Below are positions 18,427 through 29,967 of a DNA stretch of 64,000 nucleotides, in pieces (positions within the stretch are counted from its first letter, which is position 1; each line of letters starts with the position of its first letter). Source of the DNA: DASYPQ01 sp041488095. Lineage in GTDB: Bacteria; Planctomycetota; UBA1135; GCA-002686595. The translations under genes and the position numbers were made by a program. The stretch covers positions 51,717-115,716 of the forward strand of contig JBGPOP010000012.1 of the NCBI GenBank assembly GCA_041488095.1, in the 5' to 3' direction. Under the pieces are notes generated by a model. It did not search any database and was not told where the DNA came from. It worked only from the letters and a program-made list of their open reading frames with translations.

Positions 18427-20910
18427 ATGGATTCAACCAAGGCAAGTCGATCGCCCTTCATCCTGCGCTCGGCTCTCGCGCTCGGCTGCGCTCTCGTCGC
18501 AGCCTGCGGCGGTGGTGGAGGCGGCGGCTCCCCGCAGGCCAGCTTCTCCTTCTCGGTGGCCGGCGGGTCGCTGAACGAGGGCGCGGCACCGCTCGCGGTC
18601 CAGGTCGTACTGCACACATCGCTCGCCTCGCTCGGAGTTCCTGCATCGGTCGACGTCGTCGATCTCGGCACCGGGACCGCGACCTCGGGCTCCGACTACA
18701 CGGCCATCGGATCTCAGACCGTGACCTTCCCGGCCGGGTCGATCGAAGGCGACGTCCGGAGCGTGGCGGTGAGCGCGCTCGGGGATCAGCTGGTCGAGGG
18801 CGCGCCGGAGACGGTCAAGCTCGGGCTCCGCAACGCGGTGGGCGGAGCGGTCCGGAGCCCGTCTGCGTTCACCGCCACCCTCGACGACGTCGACTTCGCC
18901 ACCATCCAGTTCGCGACACCGGCCAGCGCGACTCCCGATGAGAGCAGCACATTGCGCAACGTCACGATCGCGCTCAGCCTTCCCGCCGGCGTCACGCTGG
19001 GCGTGGCGGCGAGCGCACAGGTCTCCGATGCCGGGACAGGTACGGCCACCTCCGGCGCCGACTACGCCGCGTTCACCCCGCAAACGATCACGTTCCCGGC
19101 GGGCAGCCTCGACGGAGCGACGCAGACGGTCGCCGTCCAGGTCATCGACGACGCGACGATCGAGTTGAACGAGTCCGTGCAGCTCTCGCTCTCGGCGCCG
19201 ACCGCAGGCACGGTCGTCGGTGCGATGAATTTGCACCAGCTCACGATCACCGACGACGACGCTTCCGGCAGCTCCGCGCTGGTGGCGAGCGAAGGTCCCA
19301 CCGGCGTGGAGAACCCCCTGGCCTACGACGCGCTGATCGACCTGGGCTCCCAATCCGTGGGAGCCGGTCCAAACGCCGGAACCCGGGTGCGCATCTCCAA
19401 CGTCGGCGGATCGCCGATGAGCCTCGGCGCACCGAGCCTGACCGGCACGAACGTGAACGACTTCGCGGTCGAGGTCGAGGTGGCGCCGCTTCCTCCGCCG
19501 AACGCGGGGAGCGGAGCCGATCTCGCTCCCGCGCCGGACGTCGCCGCGCCGCTGGTCGCCCTCCCCGCAGCTCGCGGACCGGGGATCGCATTCAGGCTCG
19601 ATCCGCGCGGCTTGACGAGGCTCCTCGCGCTGCCGCGCGCGAAGATGCACGGCTTCCCCGTGCCCGGGCTGGGCGGCGTGACCCTCGACTTGCACCGCGT
19701 CCCTTTGCCGATCGCGGAGGATGCCGTGTTGCGCGTCGACGGCGCGGACGTGGCCGGAGGTCTGAGGGCGGCTCTCGGCGATCTGTCGCTGTGGAGCGGC
19801 AGCGTGGTCGGGTTGCCCGGCTCGCGCGCGTTCCTGGCCCTCTCCAGCCGGGGATCGCGCGGATTCCTGGAGCTGCCGTTCGCGCAGGACCGGTTCGTGC
19901 ACCTGGTGTCGGAGGACAGATCTTCGACCCCGGGAGCGCCGGTCGTCTGTCGCGTCCTGGGTGACGGGGATCTCGCGGCCATGGGATTCGTGCCGCCGGC
20001 GGAGTTCTGCGCGGGAGCGCGCTTCCCTCCGGGCGGCTCCGCGACCCCGGCTCTCGCCCCGACCACGACATCCGGCACGGATACCCTGACCGTGGCCGAC
20101 TGTCGCGTCGCGATCGAGACCGACTACCAGCTCTTCCAGAAGTTCGGCTCGATCCCGGCGGCGACGAACTACATCACGCAGCTGATGGCCGCGGTCAGCA
20201 ATCAGTACTTCACCGACGTGCAGACGACGCTCTCGATCGCGTACCTGGGCCTCTACACCAACGCCGCAGATCCCTGGACTTCGCAGGACTCCGGCGGCAA
20301 CGCGTCCAATCTGCTCGACGAGTTCGTGGGCGCCTGGGCGCCGAGCAGCTGGCCAGTCCCGGCAAACCTGGCCCACTTCATCTCGGGAGCGAACCTGGGC
20401 GGCGGCATCGCGTACATCGATGTGCTGTGCAACCAGGGCTTCGGCTTCGGAGTCAGCGGCAACATCGACGGCACGATCAATTGGGGCGGCTGGACCGGCC
20501 AGCCCGGCAGCTTCACCTGGGACTTCGTGGTCGTGGCCCACGAGATCGGCCACAACTTCGGGGCGCTCCACACCCACTCCTACTGCCCGCCGCTGGACCA
20601 GTGCTACGCGAACTGCAGCGGCACGACGATCTGCTCCCAGGGCACGATCATGAGCTACTGCCACCTGTGCGGTGGCATGGACAACATCGATCTGAACTTC
20701 CACCCGGTGGTGGCGAACATCATGCGCCAGACGGTGAATTCGAGCTGTCTCGGGCTCTCCGCGCTGGCCGGCGGCGATTACGTGCAGTACCTGGTGCGCT
20801 TCAACCCGTTGACGTCGACCGGGGCGCGCAACGCGAACCTCGAGTTCTCGCACGACGCCACCAACGCGCCGCAGCCGTTCCGCATCCGGCTTCGCGGGAC
20901 GGCGAACTGA
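18427..20910 (+). CDS. Lipoprotein metalloprotease with Calx-beta repeats (M12-like)
   Basis: An 827-residue exported protein. The signal peptide ends in a lipobox (LVAAC), then a Gly run. Two Calx-beta-like domains lie at about 40-160 and 160-277 (GTGTATSGSDYTAIGSQTVTF and a close repeat). After part of a choice-of-anchor D strand set (about 285-347) comes a propeptide-like stretch and a zinc metalloprotease domain with HEIGHNFGALH at 705-715 and the Met-turn GTIMSY at about 739-744. The last 45 residues (VRFNPLTSTGARNANLEFSH and onward) look like the other half of the anchor D domain. It is expected to be attached to the outer membrane or cell surface. The substrate is unknown. Confidence 0.82.
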   Translation: MDSTKASRSPFILRSALALGCALVAACGGGGGGGSPQASFSFSVAGGSLNEGAAPLAVQVVLHTSLASLGVPASVDVVDLGTGTATSGSDYTAIGSQTVTFPAGSIEGDVRSVAVSALGDQLVEGAPETVKLGLRNAVGGAVRSPSAFTATLDDVDFATIQFATPASATPDESSTLRNVTIALSLPAGVTLGVAASAQVSDAGTGTATSGADYAAFTPQTITFPAGSLDGATQTVAVQVIDDATIELNESVQLSLSAPTAGTVVGAMNLHQLTITDDDASGSSALVASEGPTGVENPLAYDALIDLGSQSVGAGPNAGTRVRISNVGGSPMSLGAPSLTGTNVNDFAVEVEVAPLPPPNAGSGADLAPAPDVAAPLVALPAARGPGIAFRLDPRGLTRLLALPRAKMHGFPVPGLGGVTLDLHRVPLPIAEDAVLRVDGADVAGGLRAALGDLSLWSGSVVGLPGSRAFLALSSRGSRGFLELPFAQDRFVHLVSEDRSSTPGAPVVCRVLGDGDLAAMGFVPPAEFCAGARFPPGGSATPALAPTTTSGTDTLTVADCRVAIETDYQLFQKFGSIPAATNYITQLMAAVSNQYFTDVQTTLSIAYLGLYTNAADPWTSQDSGGNASNLLDEFVGAWAPSSWPVPANLAHFISGANLGGGIAYIDVLCNQGFGFGVSGNIDGTINWGGWTGQPGSFTWDFVVVAHEIGHNFGALHTHSYCPPLDQCYANCSGTTICSQGTIMSYCHLCGGMDNIDLNFHPVVANIMRQTVNSSCLGLSALAGGDYVQYLVRFNPLTSTGARNANLEFSHDATNAPQPFRIRLRGTAN

Positions 20911-21161
20911 CGCTCCGAAGAGCGCGTGGCCCGATACAGGGCCATCTCACGCTGGAGCTTCGCAGCTGAGCTCGGACCGTTCGGAGCGGCCACCCCCCCA
21001 GCTTTCCCGCGGATCCGCGCGATGGTTCGCGTGTCACGCGGATCCGAAGCCCCAGGACGCACGATCGGGAGTATCATCCCCGCGGTTTCACGTCGGGCCG
21101 GATCCGGCCCGTGTTGCAGCCGTTCAGCTCGCTTCAAGGCACAACCGGGAGAACTCGCATC

Positions 21162-23081
21162 ATGCAGTGGCTTTTCAGCGCGATCTTCATCGTTCCCAAC
21201 ATCGTCTTCGCTCAAGCAACCGGCCAGACCCGCGCTGAGAAATCGATCCACGATCTCACCGTCGGCGCGCCCATGTCCCACTTCGGTGACTTCGACAACG
21301 ACGGTCTGGTGGACGTCTACGCCATCGATCCGGTCGGCGGCGATCACCTGTACAAGAGCCGCGGCGACGGCAGGTTCACCGACGTCACCGAGCCCGCCGG
21401 ACTCAGCGGTCTCAGCGGCACGCGCATGGCGCTGTGGCAGGACTTCGACGGCGACGGACGCCTCGATCTGTACGTGTGCGCCATCGATGGACGGAGCCGC
21501 TTGTTCCAGAACCGCGGCGGAGTGAGCTTCGCCGACGTGACCGCAAGCGCGGGCATCGCGCACCCGCGCGAGGAGGAGCTCTTCGCCGAGTGGATCGATT
21601 ACGACGGCGACGGACTCCCCGATCTGCACGTCGTCACGATCCGCGGCGACCGGCTGTTCCACAACGCTGGCCGCGGCCGCTTCGGCGAAGTCGATCTCTC
21701 AGCCCAGAGCGGCAGCACGGCCTTGCAGGCTCTGGTCGGAGCCACCGTCATCTCCACCGGATCGTCGCAGAACCAGACGTCCAACTGCGCGGAGGGCATG
21801 GTCGACCAGGCGGATCCTTCGAACTGCATCCAGGCTTCCTCGCTCCCGACGCTCGGCAAGCTGATGCCGCTCTCGCGCACCTTCAGCATCAGCGGTGGCA
21901 ACGTAGGCATCCGCACGGCGCACCCGACCACGCCGCTCGAGGTCGCCCTCGGCGACAAGAGCTTCCAGATCCGCCGCGACGGCAACCTCGTGCCCGGGAT
22001 CAACCTGACCGGCACGGGCGGCAACGTCGGGATCCTGCGCCTGCGCAACTCGCTCGAGATCTGGCCCGACGACGCCCTGACGCGTTCGGGCCGCCTCGTC
22101 CTGTTCGACACAGGCCCCAATGCGGGCTGCGTAATCGAGGGAACCGGCGACGCATACTTCCTCGGCCACGTCGGGATCGGCACCGCACCGACGGCAAACA
22201 ACCTCACCGTGGTTGGCGCCATCAAGCTCGACTACTACGATCAGAACACGGGCGCGATCCAGAACACCCTCGCTTTCGGCGGACCCGTGACCGGCGAGGC
22301 GATCGGCTCCAAGCGCGACGTTGGCGGCAACCAGAATGGCCTCGACTTCTGGACGGGCTTCGGGATCCGCATGTCGGTCACCAACTCGGGAAACGTCGGC
22401 ATCGGCACGACGAGTCCCACGGATCTTCTGGACGTCGCCGGCGGGGTCAACATCGATTACACCGAAACGAACACTGGCGGGACCGCGGGAAGCCTGCGCT
22501 TCGGCGGACCCGCGTCCGGCGAAGGGATCCTTTCGAAGCGCGATCCCGGCGGCAACCAGCACGGGCTCGACTTCTTCGCGGGCACGGGCGTCCGGATGGC
22601 GATCACGCAGATCGGCGACGTCGGCATCGGGAGATTACCGTCCGGCAATCGGCTCGAGGTCGAGGGCGACGCCTCCAAGACGACCGCGGGGGGCTGGCTC
22701 GCCAACTCCGACCGCCGCATCAAGACCAACGTTCGCACGATCGACAACGCGCTCGACACGCTCGATCGCGTGCGTCCGGTCGCGTTCCGCTACACCGAGG
22801 CGTACATGGCCAGGCACCCGGCCATCCACGACAAGGAGTACTACAACGTCATCGCGCAGGAGTTCGCCGAGGTGTTCCCCGACTACGTGAAGGACTCGGG
22901 CGAGGACGGGATCCTGCAGGTCGACACGTACCCGGTGCTGATCCACGCGATCGCGGCGGTCAAGGAGCTGCACCAGGTCGTCAAGGCGAAGGAGCAGGAG
23001 CTCGCGGCGCTCCAGGAGCGCGTGGCGCGGCTCGAACGCGCATTCGCGACGATGACGGCCGCCGATCGGCGCGACCGGTAG
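21162..23081 (+). CDS. Secreted FG-GAP protein with tail-fibre S74 chaperone domain
   Basis: A 639-residue protein with a signal peptide (WLFSAIFIVPNIVFAQA). The N-terminal third has three FG-GAP/VCBS-like units with DFDNDGLVDVY, DFDGDGRLDLY and DYDGDGLPDLH, which are calcium-binding propeller blades. The middle has tail-fibre-like triple-helix segments with GNVGIGT and two near-identical modules of about 85 residues (SKRDVGGNQNGLDFW and SKRDPGGNQHGLDFF). The C-terminus (about 545-639) matches the intramolecular chaperone of peptidase family S74: SDRRIKTNV, RPVAFRYTE, YNVIAQEFAEVFPDYV, then a coiled coil. The chaperone probably trimerises the fibre and cleaves itself off. Confidence 0.8.
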   Translation: MQWLFSAIFIVPNIVFAQATGQTRAEKSIHDLTVGAPMSHFGDFDNDGLVDVYAIDPVGGDHLYKSRGDGRFTDVTEPAGLSGLSGTRMALWQDFDGDGRLDLYVCAIDGRSRLFQNRGGVSFADVTASAGIAHPREEELFAEWIDYDGDGLPDLHVVTIRGDRLFHNAGRGRFGEVDLSAQSGSTALQALVGATVISTGSSQNQTSNCAEGMVDQADPSNCIQASSLPTLGKLMPLSRTFSISGGNVGIRTAHPTTPLEVALGDKSFQIRRDGNLVPGINLTGTGGNVGILRLRNSLEIWPDDALTRSGRLVLFDTGPNAGCVIEGTGDAYFLGHVGIGTAPTANNLTVVGAIKLDYYDQNTGAIQNTLAFGGPVTGEAIGSKRDVGGNQNGLDFWTGFGIRMSVTNSGNVGIGTTSPTDLLDVAGGVNIDYTETNTGGTAGSLRFGGPASGEGILSKRDPGGNQHGLDFFAGTGVRMAITQIGDVGIGRLPSGNRLEVEGDASKTTAGGWLANSDRRIKTNVRTIDNALDTLDRVRPVAFRYTEAYMARHPAIHDKEYYNVIAQEFAEVFPDYVKDSGEDGILQVDTYPVLIHAIAAVKELHQVVKAKEQELAALQERVARLERAFATMTAADRRDR

Positions 23082-23148
23082 AGCCCCGACCCTCTGGATC
23101 GGATCCGACGAAAATCAGGGCGCGGACGGCCGGAAGCACGCCGCCCGC

Positions 23149-23174
23149 GCCGCTCTCGTTGGAAGACGAGCGGC
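23149..23174. terminator. Possible bidirectional hairpin between convergent genes
   Basis: GCCGCT (23149-23154) pairs with AGCGGC (23169-23174), with a further CGT/ACG pairing across a two-base bulge. It lies between the convergent tail-fibre and peptidase genes. There is no clear T-run, so termination is only suggested by position. Confidence 0.3.
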
Positions 23175-23211
23175 CAACGGCGTGCAGATCGCTGTGACCC
23201 GCGCGGGAGAT

Positions 23212-24222
23212 TCAGCCGCCTCCGGCCGGGATCCCGGTCAGGCGCGCGACGACGGGGTGAAGCCCCTCGACGACCCGCGCGAGCCGCTCGTAGTCGACCT
23301 GGTCGGGCTTGTCCGCCGCGGTGTGGTAGCGGGGATCGCGAAACGGCGCGGTGTCCGTGACCATGATCGCCGGCCAGCCCTGCTGCCAGAACGACCACTG
23401 GTCCGACCAGCCGACGCCGGGGATCCAGCCCGGCAGCGCAGCTCCCTCGCTCGGGAACTCGACCGCTTCGCGGAAGGCGCCGATCGCCTCGCGCACGAGC
23501 GCCCGCGAGGCGATGTTGCCCACGAACGCGACGAACTCGCCGCGGCTCGGGTAGACGAGGCCGAGCCAGGAGATGGGATACCTCTGGCTGCCCGGCGCGT
23601 CGCTGTAGCAGCCGAGCGTCTCGAGGCTCAGCATCGCAACGACGCTCTCGCCCTTCGCCTTGCAGTCCCGCGCGTAGCGCAGGCTCCCCATGTCGTCGGT
23701 GCCGAACGCGGGCGCCTCCTCCGACCCAAAGGCGACGAACCGCAGAGTCCGTTGCGGGCTCGAGCGGGCGAAGCGGCGCGCCATCGCCAGCATCGCGGCC
23801 ACGCCCGTCGCATTGTCGTTGGCGCCCGGACTCCCCTCCACGGAATCGTAGTGCGCTCCGATGATGACGATCTCGTCCACGACATCCGAGCCGCGGATCT
23901 CGGCGAAGACGTTCGTGCGCGGAACCACGTCGAATCCGACGAGGCTGTAGTCGTGGTCCCGCGGCTCGAGCCCCGCTCCCGCGAACGACTCGCGCAAGTA
24001 CTGGACCGTACGCCCGGTCGCCGCCCATCGTCGTCCGCTGCGCTCCCCGATCGCCTCCGCGAGCACGCGCACGTCGCGCTCGAGCTCGGGTGCGAGCGCG
24101 CGCTGGAAGTCCGTGGGCGGAGGCAGCGGTCCGCGATGGCTGTTGCCCGGCATCCGCACGCAGATGAACCACGCGACGATCCCGAGGAGGAGGAGCGCGA
24201 GGGGGACTGCGAGGAGCGACAT
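23212..24222 (-). CDS. M28 family metallopeptidase
   Basis: Zinc-dependent aminopeptidase-like protein, anchored or secreted through one N-terminal hydrophobic segment (LLAVPLALLLLGIVAWFICV). The M28 metal ligands are visible: GAHYDSVEGSPGANDNATG (His and Asp), FGSEEAP (Glu-Glu) and the C-terminal YHTAADKPDQVDY (His). With the start at 24222 it has 336 residues; an upstream ATG at 24282 would add an Arg-rich leader overlapping the divergent aconitase gene. The active site would lie outside the cytoplasm. The specificity is unknown. Confidence 0.87.
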   Translation of the reverse strand: MSLLAVPLALLLLGIVAWFICVRMPGNSHRGPLPPPTDFQRALAPELERDVRVLAEAIGERSGRRWAATGRTVQYLRESFAGAGLEPRDHDYSLVGFDVVPRTNVFAEIRGSDVVDEIVIIGAHYDSVEGSPGANDNATGVAAMLAMARRFARSSPQRTLRFVAFGSEEAPAFGTDDMGSLRYARDCKAKGESVVAMLSLETLGCYSDAPGSQRYPISWLGLVYPSRGEFVAFVGNIASRALVREAIGAFREAVEFPSEGAALPGWIPGVGWSDQWSFWQQGWPAIMVTDTAPFRDPRYHTAADKPDQVDYERLARVVEGLHPVVARLTGIPAGGG

Positions 24223-24271
24223 CCGGATCCGCCGAGAGTATGATCCTCCCCTTCGATCGCGAGAAACGGAG

Positions 24272-27004
<2,733 letters not shown>

Positions 27005-27013
27005 CGGACCGGC

Positions 27014-27436
27014 TCAGTACCCGGCCACGTGGATCGGGCTCGCCGTCCCCGTCGTGGCGAGGTTGACGAGCGCGACCAGGGCCACGTACGCGATGCAGCC
27101 CGTCCACACGATCATCACGGGGGCGAACCTGCCCGAGCCTTCCTGGGTCTCGTCCCCGTCGAATTCCTCGCGTTTGGCCCAGCCGTAGACGTAGGCGACC
27201 GCGATCGAGACCGCGAGGAAGCACGCAGCGAAGACCAGGACGATCCCGGTCGGGGAGGGGGACGCGTCCGAGAACCCGTGCTTCGCAGCGGCAGCGATCC
27301 CGGCGATCAGCGGGACCCGCACGGCGGCACGCATCTTCCGGTGGTGCATCGCGACGAGCGAAGAGAGCCAGCACGCGAGGATGCCGACGATCGCGAAGAT
27401 CGAGAACACGTTCAGGAGGACCAGGGGGAAGTTCAT
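27014..27436 (-). CDS. Small multipass membrane protein
   Basis: 140 residues with three or four predicted membrane segments: VLLNVFSIFAIVGILACWLSSL (about 6-28), a weaker segment near 40-60, IVLVFAACFLAVSIAVAYVYGW (about 65-87) and VMIVWTGCIAYVALVALVNL (about 107-127). A charged Glu/Asp loop separates the last two. GGAG lies upstream of the ATG. No family recognised. It follows the FadE-like gene on the same strand with a 44-base gap and could be in its operon. Confidence 0.6.
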   Translation of the reverse strand: MNFPLVLLNVFSIFAIVGILACWLSSLVAMHHRKMRAAVRVPLIAGIAAAAKHGFSDASPSPTGIVLVFAACFLAVSIAVAYVYGWAKREEFDGDETQEGSGRFAPVMIVWTGCIAYVALVALVNLATTGTASPIHVAGY

Positions 27437-27479
27437 CGGGATGCTTTCTCCGGGAAGACGGGGGACGAGCGCCCGTCGC

Positions 27480-29900
27480 TCAGCCCCGCAGCGCGCGGTA
27501 ATCCTCGGGCGTGAACGCGTCGACCTGCACCGCGTCCCAGCGTGCCTCGGCGGCCTCGCGGAGCCGGCGGCTCTCGTCCGACGTGATGACGCCCTTCGCG
27601 ACGGCCGGATCGTAGAGCTCGTGCTCTTCGAGTCGCGGCAGCGCCTTCGCCTTGATCGCGTCGCGGATACGCTGGCGCGCCGGCTCGCACGCGAGGGTGA
27701 GGCGCAGCGCGTGCTCCAGGCGACCGAGCGCCGGATCCGACTCGGGCGGGACGAAGATGTCGCGCGTGAGCGCGATCCGGGCCTCGCCGCCGTCGAGCAG
27801 CGCCCGCGCGACGGTGCTCGCGAGACGGTCGCTCGGGGGTTTCAGCCGCGGGCCTAGGGGAAACACGAGCGCGCGCAGGACGTAGGCCGCGGGCCGGTTC
27901 GGCAGGTTGTCGATCACGCCGCGCAGCGCCTCCTGGACCTGCCAGAACGCCTCGGCGGTCGACCAGCGCATGAAGGGACGGTCGCGCGCGTTCTCGCCGT
28001 CCTCGACGAAGCGCCTCGCGGTCGCCGAGGCGATGTACATCCAGGCCAGCGCGTCGGCGAGACGACCTGAGATCCGCTCCTTGCGCTTCAGGCCGCCGCC
28101 GAGCGAGCCCATCGCGAAATCCGACGTGAGCGCGAAGGCGGCGGAGAGGCGCGAGAGCCGCTTGAGCGCCCGGCCGGTCGTCCCGCCGACGGGTGCTCCC
28201 GCGACGGCGCCGTCCGTGAGCCCGAGAACGAACGACCGCGCGGCGTTGCGGAAGATGAAGCCGACGTGTCCGAAAAGCGCCTCGTCGAAGCCATCCACGT
28301 CGCCCGCGTGGGCGGCCTGGATCTCCTTGAGCGCCCAGGGATGGCAGCGGATCGCACCCTGCCCGAACACGATCATCGAGCGCGTCAGGATGTTCGCGCC
28401 CTCGACCGTGATTCCGATCGGGACGGCCTGATAGGCGTGCGCGAGCGTGTTGCGGGGCCCGCGCGAGATCCCGGCGCCGCCCTGGATGTCCATCGCGTCG
28501 TTGACGACGCGGCGCATCGCCTCGGTCGACCAGGCCTTGGCGATCGCCGAGATCACCGCCGGCTTGCCGCCCGCATCGACCGCACCGGCGGTCAGCCAGC
28601 GCATCGCATTGAGCCAGTAGGTCGTGCCGCCGATCCGGGCCAGCGGCGCCTCGATGCCCTCGAAGCGGCCGATCGGAAGCCCGAACTGCTCGCGGATCGA
28701 TGCGTAGGCTCCGCAGACACGCGTGCACCACTGCGCCGCGCCGGTCGCGAGGCCGGGCAGGGAGATCGAGCGCCCGGCGGACAGGCACTCCATGAGCATG
28801 CGCCAGCCCTGACCGGCCATCTTCGGACCGCCGATGATGAAATCGAGCGGGAGGAAGACGTCCTTGCCGAGCGTCGGCCCGTTGATGAACGGGATCGAGA
28901 GCGGATCGTGGAGCCTCTTGTGATCGACGCCGGGCAGCTTCGAAGGGACGAGCGCGACCGTGATGCCGAGGTCCTCCTTGTCGCCCAGGAGGTGCTCGGG
29001 ATCGTGCAGGCGGAAGGCCAGGCCGATCAGCGTCGCGACGGGGCCGAGCGTGCTGTAGCGCTTGTCCCAGGTGAGGCGCATGCCGAGCACCTCGCGTCCC
29101 TCCCACGTGCCCTTGCAGACGACGCCGCGCGAGGTGAGCCCGCCCGCGTCGCTGCCCGCGGCGGGCTCGGTCAGGGAGAAGCACGGGACCTCCTCGCCGC
29201 GCGCGAGTCGCGGGAGCCAGTTGCGCTTCTGCTCCTCGGTGCCGTAGTGCCGCAGGAGCTCGGCGGGACCGAGAGAGTTGGGCACCATGATGATCACGGC
29301 GGCGGTCACGCTGCGGCTCGACACCTTGGTGACGACGGAGGAGTTCGCGATCGCGGAGAAGCCGAGTCCTCCGAACTCCTCGGGGATGATCATCCCCATG
29401 AAGCCGTTCTTCTTGATGAACTCGAAGATCTCGGGGGAGATGCCGGCTTCCTGGTGGACCTTCCAGTCGTCCACCTTGCGGCACAGCTCCTCGCACGGGC
29501 CTTCGAGGAAGCGGCGCTCCTTGTCCGAGAGCGCCTTGGGGTGGAACTCGAGGAGCTTCCTCCAGTTCGGAGCTCCGGAGAACAGCTCGGCGTCCCACCA
29601 GACCGTTCCCGCCTCGAGCGCGGTCCTCTCCGTGTCGCTCATGCGCGGGAACATCGGGGACATGAGGCGCAGGAGGCGCGAGGAGACGAGCGCGCCGCGC
29701 AACGGCGCGATGCCGAAGACGATCGCGAGGAGCACGAACGGCACCGCGAGGGCGGCGAAGAGCACGGGGGAGTCGATCCCGGCCCGGGCCCAGAACGCGA
29801 GGAGCAGCGCGATCGGCGCGACCCAGGCCCACAGGCCGTGGCCCGAATACAGGAGGGAGATCGCGAGGATGAGCGCGCCGAGGAGGACCAGGAGGGTCAT
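27480..29900 (-). CDS. fadE: FadE-type acyl-CoA dehydrogenase with membrane N-terminus
   Basis: First step of fatty-acid beta-oxidation: FAD-dependent oxidation of acyl-CoA to enoyl-CoA. At 806 residues it matches the large FadE class (E. coli 814). Two or three hydrophobic segments lie at residues 1-70. The dehydrogenase core includes GMIIPEEFGGLGFSAIANSSVV, CFSLTEPAAGSDAGG, and the catalytic-domain helices around LMECLSAGRSISLPGLATGA and QGGAGISRGPRNTLA. A FadE-specific C-terminal domain covers about 590-800. The ATG at 29900 begins the hydrophobic leader; the upstream frame extension is Arg-rich and not used. An electron-transfer flavoprotein is not encoded nearby. Confidence 0.9.
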   Translation of the reverse strand: MTLLVLLGALILAISLLYSGHGLWAWVAPIALLLAFWARAGIDSPVLFAALAVPFVLLAIVFGIAPLRGALVSSRLLRLMSPMFPRMSDTERTALEAGTVWWDAELFSGAPNWRKLLEFHPKALSDKERRFLEGPCEELCRKVDDWKVHQEAGISPEIFEFIKKNGFMGMIIPEEFGGLGFSAIANSSVVTKVSSRSVTAAVIIMVPNSLGPAELLRHYGTEEQKRNWLPRLARGEEVPCFSLTEPAAGSDAGGLTSRGVVCKGTWEGREVLGMRLTWDKRYSTLGPVATLIGLAFRLHDPEHLLGDKEDLGITVALVPSKLPGVDHKRLHDPLSIPFINGPTLGKDVFLPLDFIIGGPKMAGQGWRMLMECLSAGRSISLPGLATGAAQWCTRVCGAYASIREQFGLPIGRFEGIEAPLARIGGTTYWLNAMRWLTAGAVDAGGKPAVISAIAKAWSTEAMRRVVNDAMDIQGGAGISRGPRNTLAHAYQAVPIGITVEGANILTRSMIVFGQGAIRCHPWALKEIQAAHAGDVDGFDEALFGHVGFIFRNAARSFVLGLTDGAVAGAPVGGTTGRALKRLSRLSAAFALTSDFAMGSLGGGLKRKERISGRLADALAWMYIASATARRFVEDGENARDRPFMRWSTAEAFWQVQEALRGVIDNLPNRPAAYVLRALVFPLGPRLKPPSDRLASTVARALLDGGEARIALTRDIFVPPESDPALGRLEHALRLTLACEPARQRIRDAIKAKALPRLEEHELYDPAVAKGVITSDESRRLREAAEARWDAVQVDAFTPEDYRALRG

Positions 29901-29967
29901 CGTGCTCGCGGAACGTTCGCCTTTCCTCCCGCGCGAAGCAAGGCCCCGATCCGCCGGGGCAAAGCGG

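Noticed and set aside
18510..18530. A Gly-coding GGTGGTGGAGGCGGC run as a regulatory repeat
   Set aside because: It directly follows a lipobox Cys in frame and is a usual flexible linker of exported lipoproteins.
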